Assembly (NCBI RefSeq): GCF_025643335.1
Contig: NZ_CP092489.1
Location: forward strand, 3,916,501 to 3,980,500
Source: Endozoicomonas sp. Mp262
Lineage (GTDB): Bacteria; Pseudomonadota; Gammaproteobacteria; Pseudomonadales; Endozoicomonadaceae
Length of the DNA: 64,000 nt
Reading direction: 5' to 3'
Shown here: positions 7,298 through 15,371 of the stretch, in pieces
How the letters are laid out: the number at the start of each line of letters is the position of its first letter
Position numbering within the stretch: position 1 is the first letter of the stretch
The notes under the pieces: generated by a model
Told to the model about the DNA's origin: nothing
What the model saw: the letters and a program-made list of their open reading frames with translations, nothing else
Database searches by the model: none
Made by a program: the position numbers and the translations under genes

Positions 7298-8128
7298 TCA
7301 GTTAAACGCGTGGAATTTGCTGATGATTTCTTGAGTACGGATAAGGTCGGCTGCTACACCCACAATCATTGCGCCAGTTTTGTTTTCTGCGGCTTCTGCG
7401 CTGGCCTGTGCTGTTTCTGCCTTACCTTGAGCGGTTTCCGATGCTGCCTTTGCTGACTCTGCCCCCGCCTGAGCCTGCTGCGCTGTCCGCTCGGATGATT
7501 GCGCCTGTGCCTGAGCTTGCTGTGCTGTTCTCTGGGCTGACTCTGCACCAGACTGGGCTGTAACTGCTGCTGACTCTGCGGCCTCTGCTGATGCCTGCGC
7601 CTGCTCTGATTTACCCTGAGCTGCTTCTGATGCTGCCTGAGCCTGCGCCGCTGCCTGCTGTGATGCCTGAGCCTGACTCTGTGCTGCCTCTGCCTTACCC
7701 TGAGCCAGCTCTGCTGCTGCCTGCCCTGCTTCGGCCTTCCCCTGAGCCGCCTTTGCTCCCTTCTCGGCTGTCTCTGCTTTACCCTGTGCGACCAGTGCCG
7801 CCTGTTTTGCTGCCTCAGACTTAGCCTGAGCTGATTCTGAGGCTTTTTGTGCTGTGACTGACTGAGTAGCTGCACTCTGAGCTATGCCAGCCTGCCGCTC
7901 TGCTTTATCGCTCTGAGTCTTTGCAAAAGCGTTTGCTGACTTAATATCAGTAATAGTGGGGTCGATCTTCGCCCACATTTGCCTCTGCACGTTGCGAGTG
8001 CTGGGGATAGTGCCGCCTTCCACCTGTATTACTGCATGATCATCACCATCCAGTACCGCTTTGTGTTTGCTGGCTGCCTGCTCTGCGTCAGTGGCCGCCT
8101 GTTCGAGCCGTTGTGATACCGTACTCAT
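7298..8128 (-). CDS. Alanine/glutamine-rich coiled-coil tail fibre protein
   Basis: A 276-residue protein with a short globular head, then about 170 residues of Ala/Gln/Glu coiled coil containing repeated AQGKAE-type hexapeptides (five near copies), and a short C-terminal segment ending KFHAFN. The composition suits the elongated trimeric shaft of a tail fibre. It lies immediately upstream of the variable protein, which also starts with an Ala-rich coil, so the two could form a two-part fibre. The repetitive DNA may vary in length between strains. Confidence 0.7.
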   Translation of the reverse strand: MSTVSQRLEQAATDAEQAASKHKAVLDGDDHAVIQVEGGTIPSTRNVQRQMWAKIDPTITDIKSANAFAKTQSDKAERQAGIAQSAATQSVTAQKASESAQAKSEAAKQAALVAQGKAETAEKGAKAAQGKAEAGQAAAELAQGKAEAAQSQAQASQQAAAQAQAASEAAQGKSEQAQASAEAAESAAVTAQSGAESAQRTAQQAQAQAQSSERTAQQAQAGAESAKAASETAQGKAETAQASAEAAENKTGAMIVGVAADLIRTQEIISKFHAFN

Positions 8129-8596
8129 TCAAAAAATCTCTGGTAATTCGTAGTTAATAACACGGCGATAACGCTCAGACGATTTGATAGAGCTGCCAAC
8201 CTCGCTGCCCTGCTGCATGATTAGCTCTGCCAGTTCATCGGGGATGATGTAGCGGTCTATGCAGTCCAGCTTTAAGCTCACCTTCCATCGGAATTGATCT
8301 CTCTTTGCTGGCTGCACATCAGCAATACGGACAGTCTGCGGGATAATGTCACCGCCCAGCTTTAGCTCCTGCGCGAACCAGTCTGTTATGTGGTCTTTGC
8401 AAAACTGCCGGAAGACCGCGAGCTGTTCATCAGTCCAGAGATAGTTGCAGGTGAAAACGGTTAGGTGTTTGGCTGATGTCGTCCGCGATCGGGAGGCACC
8501 CAATATATTTTTAGTCGTCTGAGCAATGCCGAGTGTGTAGCTGTATCCCTGCTTGAGCGGTTTCCCCAACTCAGCAGGCCAGATAATGTCAGTCAT
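8129..8596 (-). CDS. Minor tail protein (paralogue of its upstream neighbour)
   Basis: A 155-residue protein that opens with WPAELGKPLKQGYSY. The neighbouring 8589-8942 gene opens with WPDALGVWLLSGYSY, and similar spacing continues through both, so they are diverged tandem paralogues. Their place between tape measure and fibres corresponds to the lambda M/L baseplate-like proteins. It ends with an extra ~30-residue tail absent from the shorter paralogue. Function beyond distal-tail structure is not evident. Confidence 0.65.
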   Translation of the reverse strand: MTDIIWPAELGKPLKQGYSYTLGIAQTTKNILGASRSRTTSAKHLTVFTCNYLWTDEQLAVFRQFCKDHITDWFAQELKLGGDIIPQTVRIADVQPAKRDQFRWKVSLKLDCIDRYIIPDELAELIMQQGSEVGSSIKSSERYRRVINYELPEIF

Positions 8597-8942
8597 ACAA
8601 CTCCAGCTTTAACGATACAGTCCAGTGATTGCCGGTATGGCTGGCTGTCGGAGCTGAGATAATCTTTGCTCTCTTGCGCTCAATCACCCCTGCCCGCTTG
8701 ACCGGAGCCATAAAAAAAAGCGCCCCGTAGTAGAGACGCTTGATATAGAACCAGTCGAACAAAGACCGCTGTATATCCGACAGAAGAAGCTTTGCAGTAA
8801 CGTGCTCTGGCGGATTCTCTTGCCTGACTCTCGACCCCGGACTAAAGCCAAGCTGCTTTGTCTGCACCAGCTCAATATTCTGGTCATAGCTGTAACCGGA
8901 CAGGAGCCAAACCCCGAGCGCATCAGGCCACTCTACACTCAT
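8589..8942 (-). CDS. Minor tail protein, short paralogue
   Basis: A 117-residue protein related to the next gene through the shared N-terminal WPxxLG(x)nGYSY pattern and a closing WTVSLKLEL strand that matches WKVSLKLDC in its neighbour. Its start overlaps the end of the tape measure gene by four bases and its end overlaps the next gene, so all three are translationally linked. A distal-tail or baseplate role is inferred from position. Confidence 0.62.
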   Translation of the reverse strand: MSVEWPDALGVWLLSGYSYDQNIELVQTKQLGFSPGSRVRQENPPEHVTAKLLLSDIQRSLFDWFYIKRLYYGALFFMAPVKRAGVIERKRAKIISAPTASHTGNHWTVSLKLELYD

Positions 8943-11002
8943 CGACTAGGACTCCTCTGCCAGCCAAGATGCTGCCGACCTGCATTGACAAAAGCACCGC
9001 CCCGGCGAATCTGGTTTGTTAGGTTTTCTTCGGATTTGGCTACAGCGATGGTGATGATCCGGTCTGCGTCGTTTATGCTGGCAGACGTGCCTTCGGGAGC
9101 ATTGTTAATAATGATTTGCCAGTTGGGTTTGCTGTCTGCCTGCTTTTCTTTGCTGCCATGCTTCGCCAGGTACGCCTTTAAATCTGCGTTTGTCCGATCA
9201 TCAACAACCCGCTCACCCTTTTGTAGCAGCCACGTTCCCTCGCTGGGTACATAATCAATACCGCTGTGTGCAATACCTGTAAGCTGCACTGCCTGAGCTG
9301 CTGCGGTTAATGCTCCAGACTCGACAGTGGTAGTTGCCACAGCGGGCATATTGTAGGGAAAGGGTGCGCTAGACCACGCTTTCATGATTGCAGGAATGGC
9401 GGAGGACATGGTTTCTGCAATATTGAAAGCCTTGGTTGCAGCAAACATTACTTTATAGGCTTTTGACTGGGTTCCCATCATTTCGCCCATTACGCCTGTA
9501 AAGCTGCTTAACCCATTCTGCAAAAGTTTTGAGTGCTGCTTTGCCGATTGTTTCTCTATCTGGTTTTTTGCATCAGAAAACTGCTTCTGCGTTAAAAGCC
9601 CTTTGTTTTTATACTCCTCAGCTTTCTTTAGCTTTTCCTGCTCATGAGCGTCAATCAGCTCCAGCTCGGTCATATTCTGCTGTTTAAGCTGTTCAAGCCA
9701 GTCAGTGCCTTGGGTGTTTATGATGTCGGTGCCGCCAGTACCGTTACGAGAATCACCGCCCGTGTTACTGGTTACGCCAGGAACAGGTGTTGCCGCATTA
9801 ACTGATGAATTATCTATCTGGTCAATCAGAGCATTAACCTGATCTCCAAGGGAGTCAGAAAACTGGAATGGAGTGATTAGCTGCTGCTTTATTGCTGCTA
9901 TTTTTCTATCAAGCTCATCCAGTCGCTGCTGATCTTCGGCTGTTTCAAAAAACTGAGTCTGATTATCTGTTTCTTGCGTGTATATCGAGTCGTAAAGCGA
10001 ATCTCTTTGAGATTCAAGGCTTTTTAGCTGGGCCTCAAGTCTTGCAGAATCCTCGCTAAACTCAAGGCCAAAGTTTTTATATATCTCCCTTAGCTTGTTG
10101 TGACTTTTGTTTAATATTGCCTCTATCGCTTTCGCTGTGGTGTTTATAGCCCCTAGCAGCGATACAGCTATAAATCTGGCTAACCCCTGAAAACCCCCGT
10201 GAGCCTTAGCTATTTCTGTTAACCAATCCCTTATGCCATTACTAACCATTGACACGGCAGGAGCACCAGCAGCCTTTATCTGATCCCACAGGCCGCCAGT
10301 GGTAACAATCAGCCCCTCCATATCCTTGTTGGCTTGGCTGATCTGCTCCATTTGAGCGCTAGTTAATGCAAGCCCAAGACTTTCTACTTCGGTAACAAGG
10401 TTTTGCAGCTCTCCTTTATTTTTTACCAGCGATGGCAGCAAGGATGTGGATGCATCGTTTAGCTCATCGAGCCAAAACCGGGCATCCGTTTCTGTCATTT
10501 TGTTAATTTCTTCAGAGAACTTTTTAAATTGCTCATCTGGTGCCAGGTCAGCCCAGTCTTTAGCTGACTGGTTTATCTGGGTGAAGAAATTAACAAGAGG
10601 GCCGCTGTTATTTTTGGCTGCATCGGTAATTCTGGTATTCAAATCCTTGAAAACATCAGAAAGCTGATCGCCAGATACGCCAACTTGTTGAGCTGCCTTT
10701 GTGTAAGCGTCCCACTTGCCAGCAGCAACACCTACCATGTCGGCCTGCCGCTTTATTTCTGCCGTATTTTCGTAGGCTTGCTTTATGCCGTACAGGGCCG
10801 CCCCCGTACCAACGGCAACCAAGGCTGTCTTCATCGACATAGCCGCACTGGTAAGCCCTTTGATAGAGCCTGCCGTTGCTGTCGATGCCCGTTTTACAAA
10901 CCTGCTAAAGTTGCCGTATTGCTGCTGGGATCGCCGCAACTCTGATCTAAATTGAGCAGAGTTGAGTCCCAGCGTCGTTATTAATGATGCCAGTACTGCC
11001 AT
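8939..11002 (-). CDS. Tail tape measure protein
   Basis: A 687-residue protein and the longest complete gene in the phage. The N-terminal region (NSAQFRSELRRSQQQYGNFSRFVKRAS) and following small-residue membrane-like stretch match phage tape measure proteins, followed by long helices (residues ~300-380 and 430-490). It sets tail length and is ejected with DNA. It follows the G/GT chaperone pair, as in lambda. Relatively short, so a tail around 100 nm would be expected from the usual length relation. Confidence 0.88.
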   Translation of the reverse strand: MAVLASLITTLGLNSAQFRSELRRSQQQYGNFSRFVKRASTATAGSIKGLTSAAMSMKTALVAVGTGAALYGIKQAYENTAEIKRQADMVGVAAGKWDAYTKAAQQVGVSGDQLSDVFKDLNTRITDAAKNNSGPLVNFFTQINQSAKDWADLAPDEQFKKFSEEINKMTETDARFWLDELNDASTSLLPSLVKNKGELQNLVTEVESLGLALTSAQMEQISQANKDMEGLIVTTGGLWDQIKAAGAPAVSMVSNGIRDWLTEIAKAHGGFQGLARFIAVSLLGAINTTAKAIEAILNKSHNKLREIYKNFGLEFSEDSARLEAQLKSLESQRDSLYDSIYTQETDNQTQFFETAEDQQRLDELDRKIAAIKQQLITPFQFSDSLGDQVNALIDQIDNSSVNAATPVPGVTSNTGGDSRNGTGGTDIINTQGTDWLEQLKQQNMTELELIDAHEQEKLKKAEEYKNKGLLTQKQFSDAKNQIEKQSAKQHSKLLQNGLSSFTGVMGEMMGTQSKAYKVMFAATKAFNIAETMSSAIPAIMKAWSSAPFPYNMPAVATTTVESGALTAAAQAVQLTGIAHSGIDYVPSEGTWLLQKGERVVDDRTNADLKAYLAKHGSKEKQADSKPNWQIIINNAPEGTSASINDADRIITIAVAKSEENLTNQIRRGGAFVNAGRQHLGWQRSPSR

Positions 11003-11005
11003 AAA

Positions 11006-11226
11006 TCAGAGTTTCAGATAGTTAGCCCAGCGCGCCATTTCATCATCAGGATTCTGTTTCAGAGCAGGCTTTTCTGGTGCAGAGGGTTCGGAGGGTTCGC
11101 TGATGATTTTGAAATATGCCCGCCACTCTTGTATCTCGCGGGCAGGCAGCTTTTCTATTTCACAGACAGGTAAACCGAGTTCGACTCCCAACCGGAACAG
11201 GAACATTCTGCCCGGTCGGGATCTCA
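11006..11226 (-). CDS. Tail assembly chaperone, T domain (made by -1 frameshift from G)
   Basis: This frame has an internal ATG at 11206 (66 residues, containing EIQEWRAYF and ending MARWANYLKL), but it joins the upstream G frame through the slippery sequence at 11227-11233. The predicted G-T fusion is 188 residues. In lambda-like tails the GT fusion recruits the tail tube protein while G coats the tape measure protein. The arrangement, size and position immediately before the tape measure gene all match. Confidence 0.85.
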
Positions 11227-11571
11227 GTTTTTTTCTACATCATCCGTTGGTACGATGCCGCTGATTTTTGCACAGGCTTCGGCCAACTCTTTAACAATGG
11301 AGCCGGGCATTTTGTTGATCTGGTCAATATCATCAGGGGTAAAGGCCAGCTCGCCATCGTCATCGAGGACACACGACACAATTAATTTTGCCTTCATGTT
11401 GTCGCTGTTAATTACGACCTCGCCAGCTTCATCTGTCTCAAACATCATACCTTCGTACTGGTCAAATGCTTTAGCATCCATTTCGCGAATGGTTACAGCT
11501 TGTTGAAGCTGCTTGATATTGACCGTTTCAGTTTTAAGCTTTGCTGTCAGCAGGGTTTCACGAATATTCAT
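11224..11571 (-). CDS. Tail assembly chaperone, G-like
   Basis: A 115-residue acidic protein beginning MNIRETLLTAKLKTE and ending DDVEKN at the slippery heptamer. It corresponds to lambda gpG, the more abundant partner that coats the tape measure protein during tail assembly. A fraction of ribosomes should slip to -1 and continue into the T domain. It begins at the stop of the tail tube gene. Confidence 0.85.
   Translation of the reverse strand: MNIRETLLTAKLKTETVNIKQLQQAVTIREMDAKAFDQYEGMMFETDEAGEVVINSDNMKAKLIVSCVLDDDGELAFTPDDIDQINKMPGSIVKELAEACAKISGIVPTDDVEKN
11227..11233 (-). promoter_or_regulatory. Programmed -1 frameshift site A AAA AAC
   Basis: On the minus strand the last codons of the G gene read GTA GAA AAA AAC TGA, containing the canonical heptamer A AAA AAC. 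A -1 slip here bypasses the TGA, continues through CTG AGA TCC and enters the downstream T frame without a stop. The same device operates in lambda and many other siphophages. Confidence 0.88.
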
Positions 11572-12020
11572 TACTTGGCACTCTCAGTAGACCATACGGT
11601 AGGCGTTGCTGTGTTTTTCTTTGCGTAGACAACCATTGTTGTCGCTGCGTTAAATTCTGGCTCTGGCAGCGCCCAGCCATTCAACACCATTTCGAAGACG
11701 GCTGATTTTTTGGATCGGGTAAACTCCATCTTCACTTTTCTGGTTTCCTGCGCTGCCGCTGCGGTTCGCAGTGATTCCTGCGCCGTGTTGTCATGATAAT
11801 AAATAAAGGTCAATTCTCGGTCTTCGCCTTCACTCAATGCAGGGATGTATTTGAATCCCTCAACATCAATGGGAGTAGCATCAACAAAAGTTCCTTTATC
11901 ACCTGTTACGCCTGGTGACTTGATACCGGGGATTTGAGTAAAAGTGTTTCCTGTTGCATCAGCTAGATAAAATTTGATCCCAACCGATAATGATGCATCA
12001 GTCGCAGTAACGTCTGTCAT
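11571..12020 (-). CDS. Major tail tube protein
   Basis: A 149-residue beta-rich protein beginning MTDVTATDASLSVGIKFYLADA. The sequence pattern (GIKSPGVTGDKGTFVDATPID then ELTFIYYHDN and a Gly-Trp-containing C-terminal strand) is that of the phage tail tube family. It lies between the tail-completion gene and the G/GT chaperones, as expected for lambda V-type genes. It polymerises to form the tail tube. Confidence 0.82.
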   Translation of the reverse strand: MTDVTATDASLSVGIKFYLADATGNTFTQIPGIKSPGVTGDKGTFVDATPIDVEGFKYIPALSEGEDRELTFIYYHDNTAQESLRTAAAAQETRKVKMEFTRSKKSAVFEMVLNGWALPEPEFNAATTMVVYAKKNTATPTVWSTESAK

Positions 12021-12030
12021 TTTGCCAGTC

Positions 12031-12393
12031 CTAGTAAATTACAATATCAATAATGGATCGTTTGATATGGATATCAGATGGAGGATCATCCATCCGGTTT
12101 TCAACCTGCGACCACTGCACACCTGCAAAGCGTTTTCTGTGCATTGTCATTTCAACGGCATCAGCCAAAGCGTTGGCATCCATAGCGGTCATCGACAGAC
12201 AATTGATCTGCCATCGCTGCCCTTGCAGGCCGCCAGCGTCGTCAAGCGGGTCTTCAAATCTGGTGCTGACTCGCCACGCCGAAATAGCAGGCAGCTTTTC
12301 AGAGTCTGGCACCGCCCCCGGATAGATTTTTTCCCCAATAAGTCCCTGTACCGCTGGCGAGGCCAGCAGCATGGATTTAATTTTCAGAAACAT
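12031..12393 (-). CDS. DUF3168-type tail completion/terminator protein
   Basis: A 120-residue protein with the usual DUF3168 layout: an N-terminal helix (SMLLASPAVQGLIGEKIYPG), a central region QGQRWQINCLS and helix MDANALADAVEMTMH. Proteins of this family (lambda gpU/HK97 gp10 neighbourhood) cap the finished tail and make the interface to the head. It overlaps the stop of the HK97 gp10-like gene by one base and precedes the tail tube gene. Confidence 0.8.
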   Translation of the reverse strand: MFLKIKSMLLASPAVQGLIGEKIYPGAVPDSEKLPAISAWRVSTRFEDPLDDAGGLQGQRWQINCLSMTAMDANALADAVEMTMHRKRFAGVQWSQVENRMDDPPSDIHIKRSIIDIVIY

Positions 12394-12914
12394 TAACGAC
12401 CTCTGGCTATCGCTCTCTGGATCGCTGCGGAAAGCACCTGCTTCTGAATTGATAATGCGTTTTGAGCATTTGATTCAAAAGCGGGTCGAATAAATGGGGT
12501 TGCAGGTGTGCCAGGGTGCATATTCCCCCGATCTTGATGTGCTCCTCGCTCTCTTTTGGCGCTTCTTCCAAGAGCATGAGGTTCTGTCCCGTATTCCAGC
12601 CAGTACGCATAAACAGGAGCATCCATCTTCCCGCTGGCTGCCATGTTTTTTCGACTTTTGAAAACCCCAATGTTAGCAAAAACATCAGCGTAATTAGTGC
12701 TTTTAGGGAATGTCACCGTTGTTTTGATGGATTCAAGCAGATTTCCGGTATCAACCAACCCTTTCGACTGCACATTCGCTGTCATGCTTTTCTTGATTGG
12801 CTCTGCTGACTTCCTTGCAGCCTGCCTTAATACCTTCTTTTGAGCTACAAGATTCAACTCTTTTAGCTGGTTTTCAAGCTCCGAGAAACCGGCAAGACTA
12901 AACTCCATGTCCAT
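12393..12914 (-). CDS. HK97 gp10-like head-tail joining protein
   Basis: A 173-residue protein beginning MDMEFSLAGFSELENQLKELN. The basic segment VLRQAARKSAEPIKKSM and the later YWLEYGTEPHA with C-terminal TPFIRPAF are hallmarks of the HK97 gp10 family. It bridges the head-closure ring and the tail terminator. Its start overlaps the previous gene by 17 bases. Confidence 0.85.
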   Translation of the reverse strand: MDMEFSLAGFSELENQLKELNLVAQKKVLRQAARKSAEPIKKSMTANVQSKGLVDTGNLLESIKTTVTFPKSTNYADVFANIGVFKSRKNMAASGKMDAPVYAYWLEYGTEPHALGRSAKRERGAHQDRGNMHPGTPATPFIRPAFESNAQNALSIQKQVLSAAIQRAIARGR

Positions 12915-13311
12915 TAAGCACCTCCGGCAATACCCTGTTTATAACATAGTGGTACGTCTGGGCAGCTTTTTCTGTTCTCAACACCTTTCTTATTGAGTAT
13001 TCGTGTGCCTGCGGTTTATACAGGCATTCGAGCTTTAACCAGCGTCGCTTTGTGTCAGACACAACGCCCGTGATTAAATAGAACCTATCCTGCCAGGCTA
13101 GCATTGCTCCGTTCGGGATTTTTCGATGCCTAAGCATGACCAATAATGTGTTTTTATCTGCCTCCATACCAGCAGCTACATCAATATCTGTTTTGCTTGA
13201 AATATCCGCCCGAAAAGCAGCCGCCACCTCATAATCATTAGACCTCTCCCCCCACTCGTTTTTTGTGGGAATAACAAAATAGGCGTACTCTCGCAGCTTC
13301 CCAGCTTGCAT
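12898..13311 (-). CDS. Head closure / head-tail adaptor protein
   Basis: The start is placed at ATG 13311 (MQAGKLREYAYF, 137 residues), which has GGAG five bases upstream. An in-frame start further upstream would lie inside a terminator. The beta-rich sequence with DRFYLITGVVSDTKRRWLKLECL fits SPP1 gp16/HK97 gp9-type head closure proteins. Position between the connector and gp10-like genes agrees. The C-terminal ~35 residues look like an extension beyond the core family. Confidence 0.78.
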   Translation of the reverse strand: MQAGKLREYAYFVIPTKNEWGERSNDYEVAAAFRADISSKTDIDVAAGMEADKNTLLVMLRHRKIPNGAMLAWQDRFYLITGVVSDTKRRWLKLECLYKPQAHEYSIRKVLRTEKAAQTYHYVINRVLPEVLNGHGV

Positions 13312-13326
13312 ATTTTCTCCGGGTAT

Positions 13327-13349
13327 AAAAAACCCGGCTTTCACCGGGT
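13327..13349 (-). terminator. Rho-independent terminator after the small membrane gene
   Basis: On the minus strand a six-base-pair stem ACCCGG/CCGGGT with the loop TGAAAG is followed by five to six T residues. It lies six bases beyond the end of the 13355-13687 gene and immediately before the head-closure gene. Confidence 0.75.
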
Positions 13350-13354
13350 CTGAT

Positions 13355-13687
13355 TTATTTATCCTTGAGCTGTTGCATTAGCTCCTCATGCTGTCGCTTT
13401 CGTTCGCCGTGTCGCTTGCCTGTAATGTATAAAATACAAACCAGTAATCCGCACAGAAAGCCAACTGCACCAAAAAAAACCGTTAATACAGCCGTAACAG
13501 TAATGAGCAAGCCCCAAACGACAAGAAAAAATACCAAGGAACCTGCAAAGGAACCTATAACCGATGCCGACTGAGCAAAAAATAATCCCACAATCGGTAG
13601 TGAATGCAAAAAAGCTGCAATGCGAGAGGGTGCCACCCTCTTAAACCGAGCAGCGGAATGCTGAAAGCTATCTGAAAGTCTTGACAT
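13355..13687 (-). CDS. Small integral membrane protein, probable moron
   Basis: A 110-residue protein with a basic amphipathic N-terminus and two strongly hydrophobic segments (about residues 25-55 and 56-88), ending in a charged KRHGERKRQHEELMQQLKDK tail. It breaks the conserved run of head-tail genes and has its own terminator, the pattern of a moron expressed separately. Superinfection exclusion or another lysogenic conversion function is possible. No family is recognised. Confidence 0.65.
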   Translation of the reverse strand: MSRLSDSFQHSAARFKRVAPSRIAAFLHSLPIVGLFFAQSASVIGSFAGSLVFFLVVWGLLITVTAVLTVFFGAVGFLCGLLVCILYITGKRHGERKRQHEELMQQLKDK

Positions 13688-13701
13688 ATCGCCCCCATAA
13701 A

Positions 13702-14022
13702 TTACACGGGAATTATGCGGTATCTCTCCAGCAAATAGCTATAGGCCAGTGGCACTTGTTTAATGGTTCGCTCAGAAGTGGCTTCCCTGTTTTCGTAAAG
13801 CTGACCGACCATAAGCAGCATAGCCATCAGGATATTCTCCGTTACCAGCAAGCCATTACTGTCATCATCTGGCACCCGATCTTTATAAAGATGTCGATTC
13901 AGATGGTTCTGGACAGCAAGCTCCGCCGCCGATCCATACAGAGTTAACTCCTGATCTTCTTCAATATCATCAGCATCGAGCCTGAGCTGCTTTTTGATTT
14001 GCTCTAAAGTCAAAAACTGCAT
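13702..14022 (-). CDS. Head-tail connector protein (HK97 gp6-like)
   Basis: A 106-residue helical protein beginning MQFLTLEQIKKQLRLDADDIEED, the standard opening of gp6/SPP1 gp15-type connectors, followed by a long helix (ILMAMLLMVGQLYENRE) and the VPLAYSYLLERYR motif. It forms the ring beneath the portal. It is the first gene after the capsid gene. Confidence 0.88.
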   Translation of the reverse strand: MQFLTLEQIKKQLRLDADDIEEDQELTLYGSAAELAVQNHLNRHLYKDRVPDDDSNGLLVTENILMAMLLMVGQLYENREATSERTIKQVPLAYSYLLERYRIIPV

Positions 14023-14090
14023 ATCTGATTTTTCTCCCCTGTAGCCCCCGCCAGCCCTGAGCTACAGAGGGTTAAAATTTGAAATCGTGT

Positions 14091-14145
14091 CCTACGTGAA
14101 AACTTTTGAGCGGTTTGGGGGATTGCCCGTCAGAATTCACGTAGG
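14091..14145. repeat. Inverted repeat between capsid and connector genes
   Basis: Perfect 10-base arms CCTACGTGAA (14091-14100) and TTCACGTAGG (14136-14145) are separated by 35 bases in the 131-base gap between the connector and capsid genes. No T tract follows in either direction. It may be a weak RNA structure that tunes expression after the highly expressed capsid gene. Confidence 0.45.
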
Positions 14146-14153
14146 AGCAGGGT

Positions 14154-15362
14154 TTAGGATTTCTGTTTCAGGATTTTGATAGCTTCACTGTTCTTCAGGA
14201 AACCGCCAACGCGCTTGGTCGTGTAAAAACCGACATAAGGTTTGTTGGTGTATGGGTCGCGAAGCATTCGGATGCCGATCCGGTCAACGATGGTATAGCC
14301 TCGCTGGAAGTTACCGAAAGCAACACCTGTGGTGCCAGAACTCAGATCAGGCATCGCCTCATTCTCGGCAATACCGTAACCCAGAATCGTTGAAGGCTGG
14401 CCGGAGGCTAAGCCAGGCTGCCAGATGTAATTACCTTGACTGTCTTTCAGCGTCCGCACCTGGAACAAACTGTTATTGTTCATCATGTAGAGCGCGCCAG
14501 CTCGGTAAGGCTTGCGAAGCGTGTAAATCAGCTTCATCAGCTCATCGGCAGACACAGTTCCTGCTGCTGCGGAGGAGATTGTCTGCAATGTGCCAAAGGC
14601 TCTGGTTTTATCAGCAGTGGCCGCCATTGGGTAAGCAAGGAATCCTTTTGGCTTTTTGGAGCCGTTGCCGCTGGTAAAGGTTTCCTCTTCCTGCTCGCTG
14701 AACTCACCTTGCAGCTCAGAGGACAGCCAGCTTTCCATATTAAAGAAAGAGTCATCCAGAATGCGCTGTGTAGCCTGCGGGTTCGCGTAGACTTCGCCCC
14801 AGACAGGCTCTACCTCTTGCAGTTTCGGTGTATTGGTTTCTGGCCGCTTGTCGGTTTCGCCAACCCAGCCGGAACCAGCTCCATGCACATTCACCAATTC
14901 TTTGTAAGACGGGGTGCCTGTACTGATAACCCGGCATACCTGACGCATGGTGACAGCATCGCGGGCCAGATCATCAATCTGTCGGTTAATATCCAGAGGG
15001 ATAGCCCGACCACCATCTTCATCGGAGCCAGAATTAAGCGCTTTGCGTTCCAGCTCTTCAAGGCCAGACTCGTCACCCTTGGTGATGAATCGACGAAAGG
15101 CTTCCTTGTGCTCTTTCTGCGCCTGATCGGAGCCGCCGCCTGTTCGCCCTGGTCGCTTCAACTCCTTCAGCTCAGCCTCAAGACCGGACTTGAGCTTATC
15201 CAGTTCGGACAGCTTACCGTTAAGCGCTTCAACCTGCTCGGACAGCTTGCCTTTTTCTTGCTCTACAGCTTCAAGGCGCTTATCGTTTTTCAGCTTGAAT
15301 TCGTCGAAGGAGCCTTTGATTTCCTCTGCGACGTTTTTAATGTCCTGAATATCTACAGCCAT
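14154..15362 (-). CDS. HK97-type major capsid protein
   Basis: A 402-residue protein. Residues 1-75 are a coiled coil rich in Lys/Glu (a delta/scaffold domain), followed by a linker and the HK97 fold. Typical motifs are VHGAGSGWVGETDKRPETN, ATQRILDDSFFNMESWL and the C-terminal YTIVDRIGIRMLRDPYTNKPYVGFY. The delta domain is expected to be removed by the adjacent protease near the GGGSDQAQ linker. It follows the protease gene closely. Confidence 0.93.
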   Translation of the reverse strand: MAVDIQDIKNVAEEIKGSFDEFKLKNDKRLEAVEQEKGKLSEQVEALNGKLSELDKLKSGLEAELKELKRPGRTGGGSDQAQKEHKEAFRRFITKGDESGLEELERKALNSGSDEDGGRAIPLDINRQIDDLARDAVTMRQVCRVISTGTPSYKELVNVHGAGSGWVGETDKRPETNTPKLQEVEPVWGEVYANPQATQRILDDSFFNMESWLSSELQGEFSEQEEETFTSGNGSKKPKGFLAYPMAATADKTRAFGTLQTISSAAAGTVSADELMKLIYTLRKPYRAGALYMMNNNSLFQVRTLKDSQGNYIWQPGLASGQPSTILGYGIAENEAMPDLSSGTTGVAFGNFQRGYTIVDRIGIRMLRDPYTNKPYVGFYTTKRVGGFLKNSEAIKILKQKS

Positions 15363-15371
15363 GCTGATTCC

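Noticed and set aside
7366-7875. Gln/Arg-rich minus frame of 169 codons
   Set aside because: Out-of-frame reading of the Ala/Gln coiled-coil repeats in the fibre gene.
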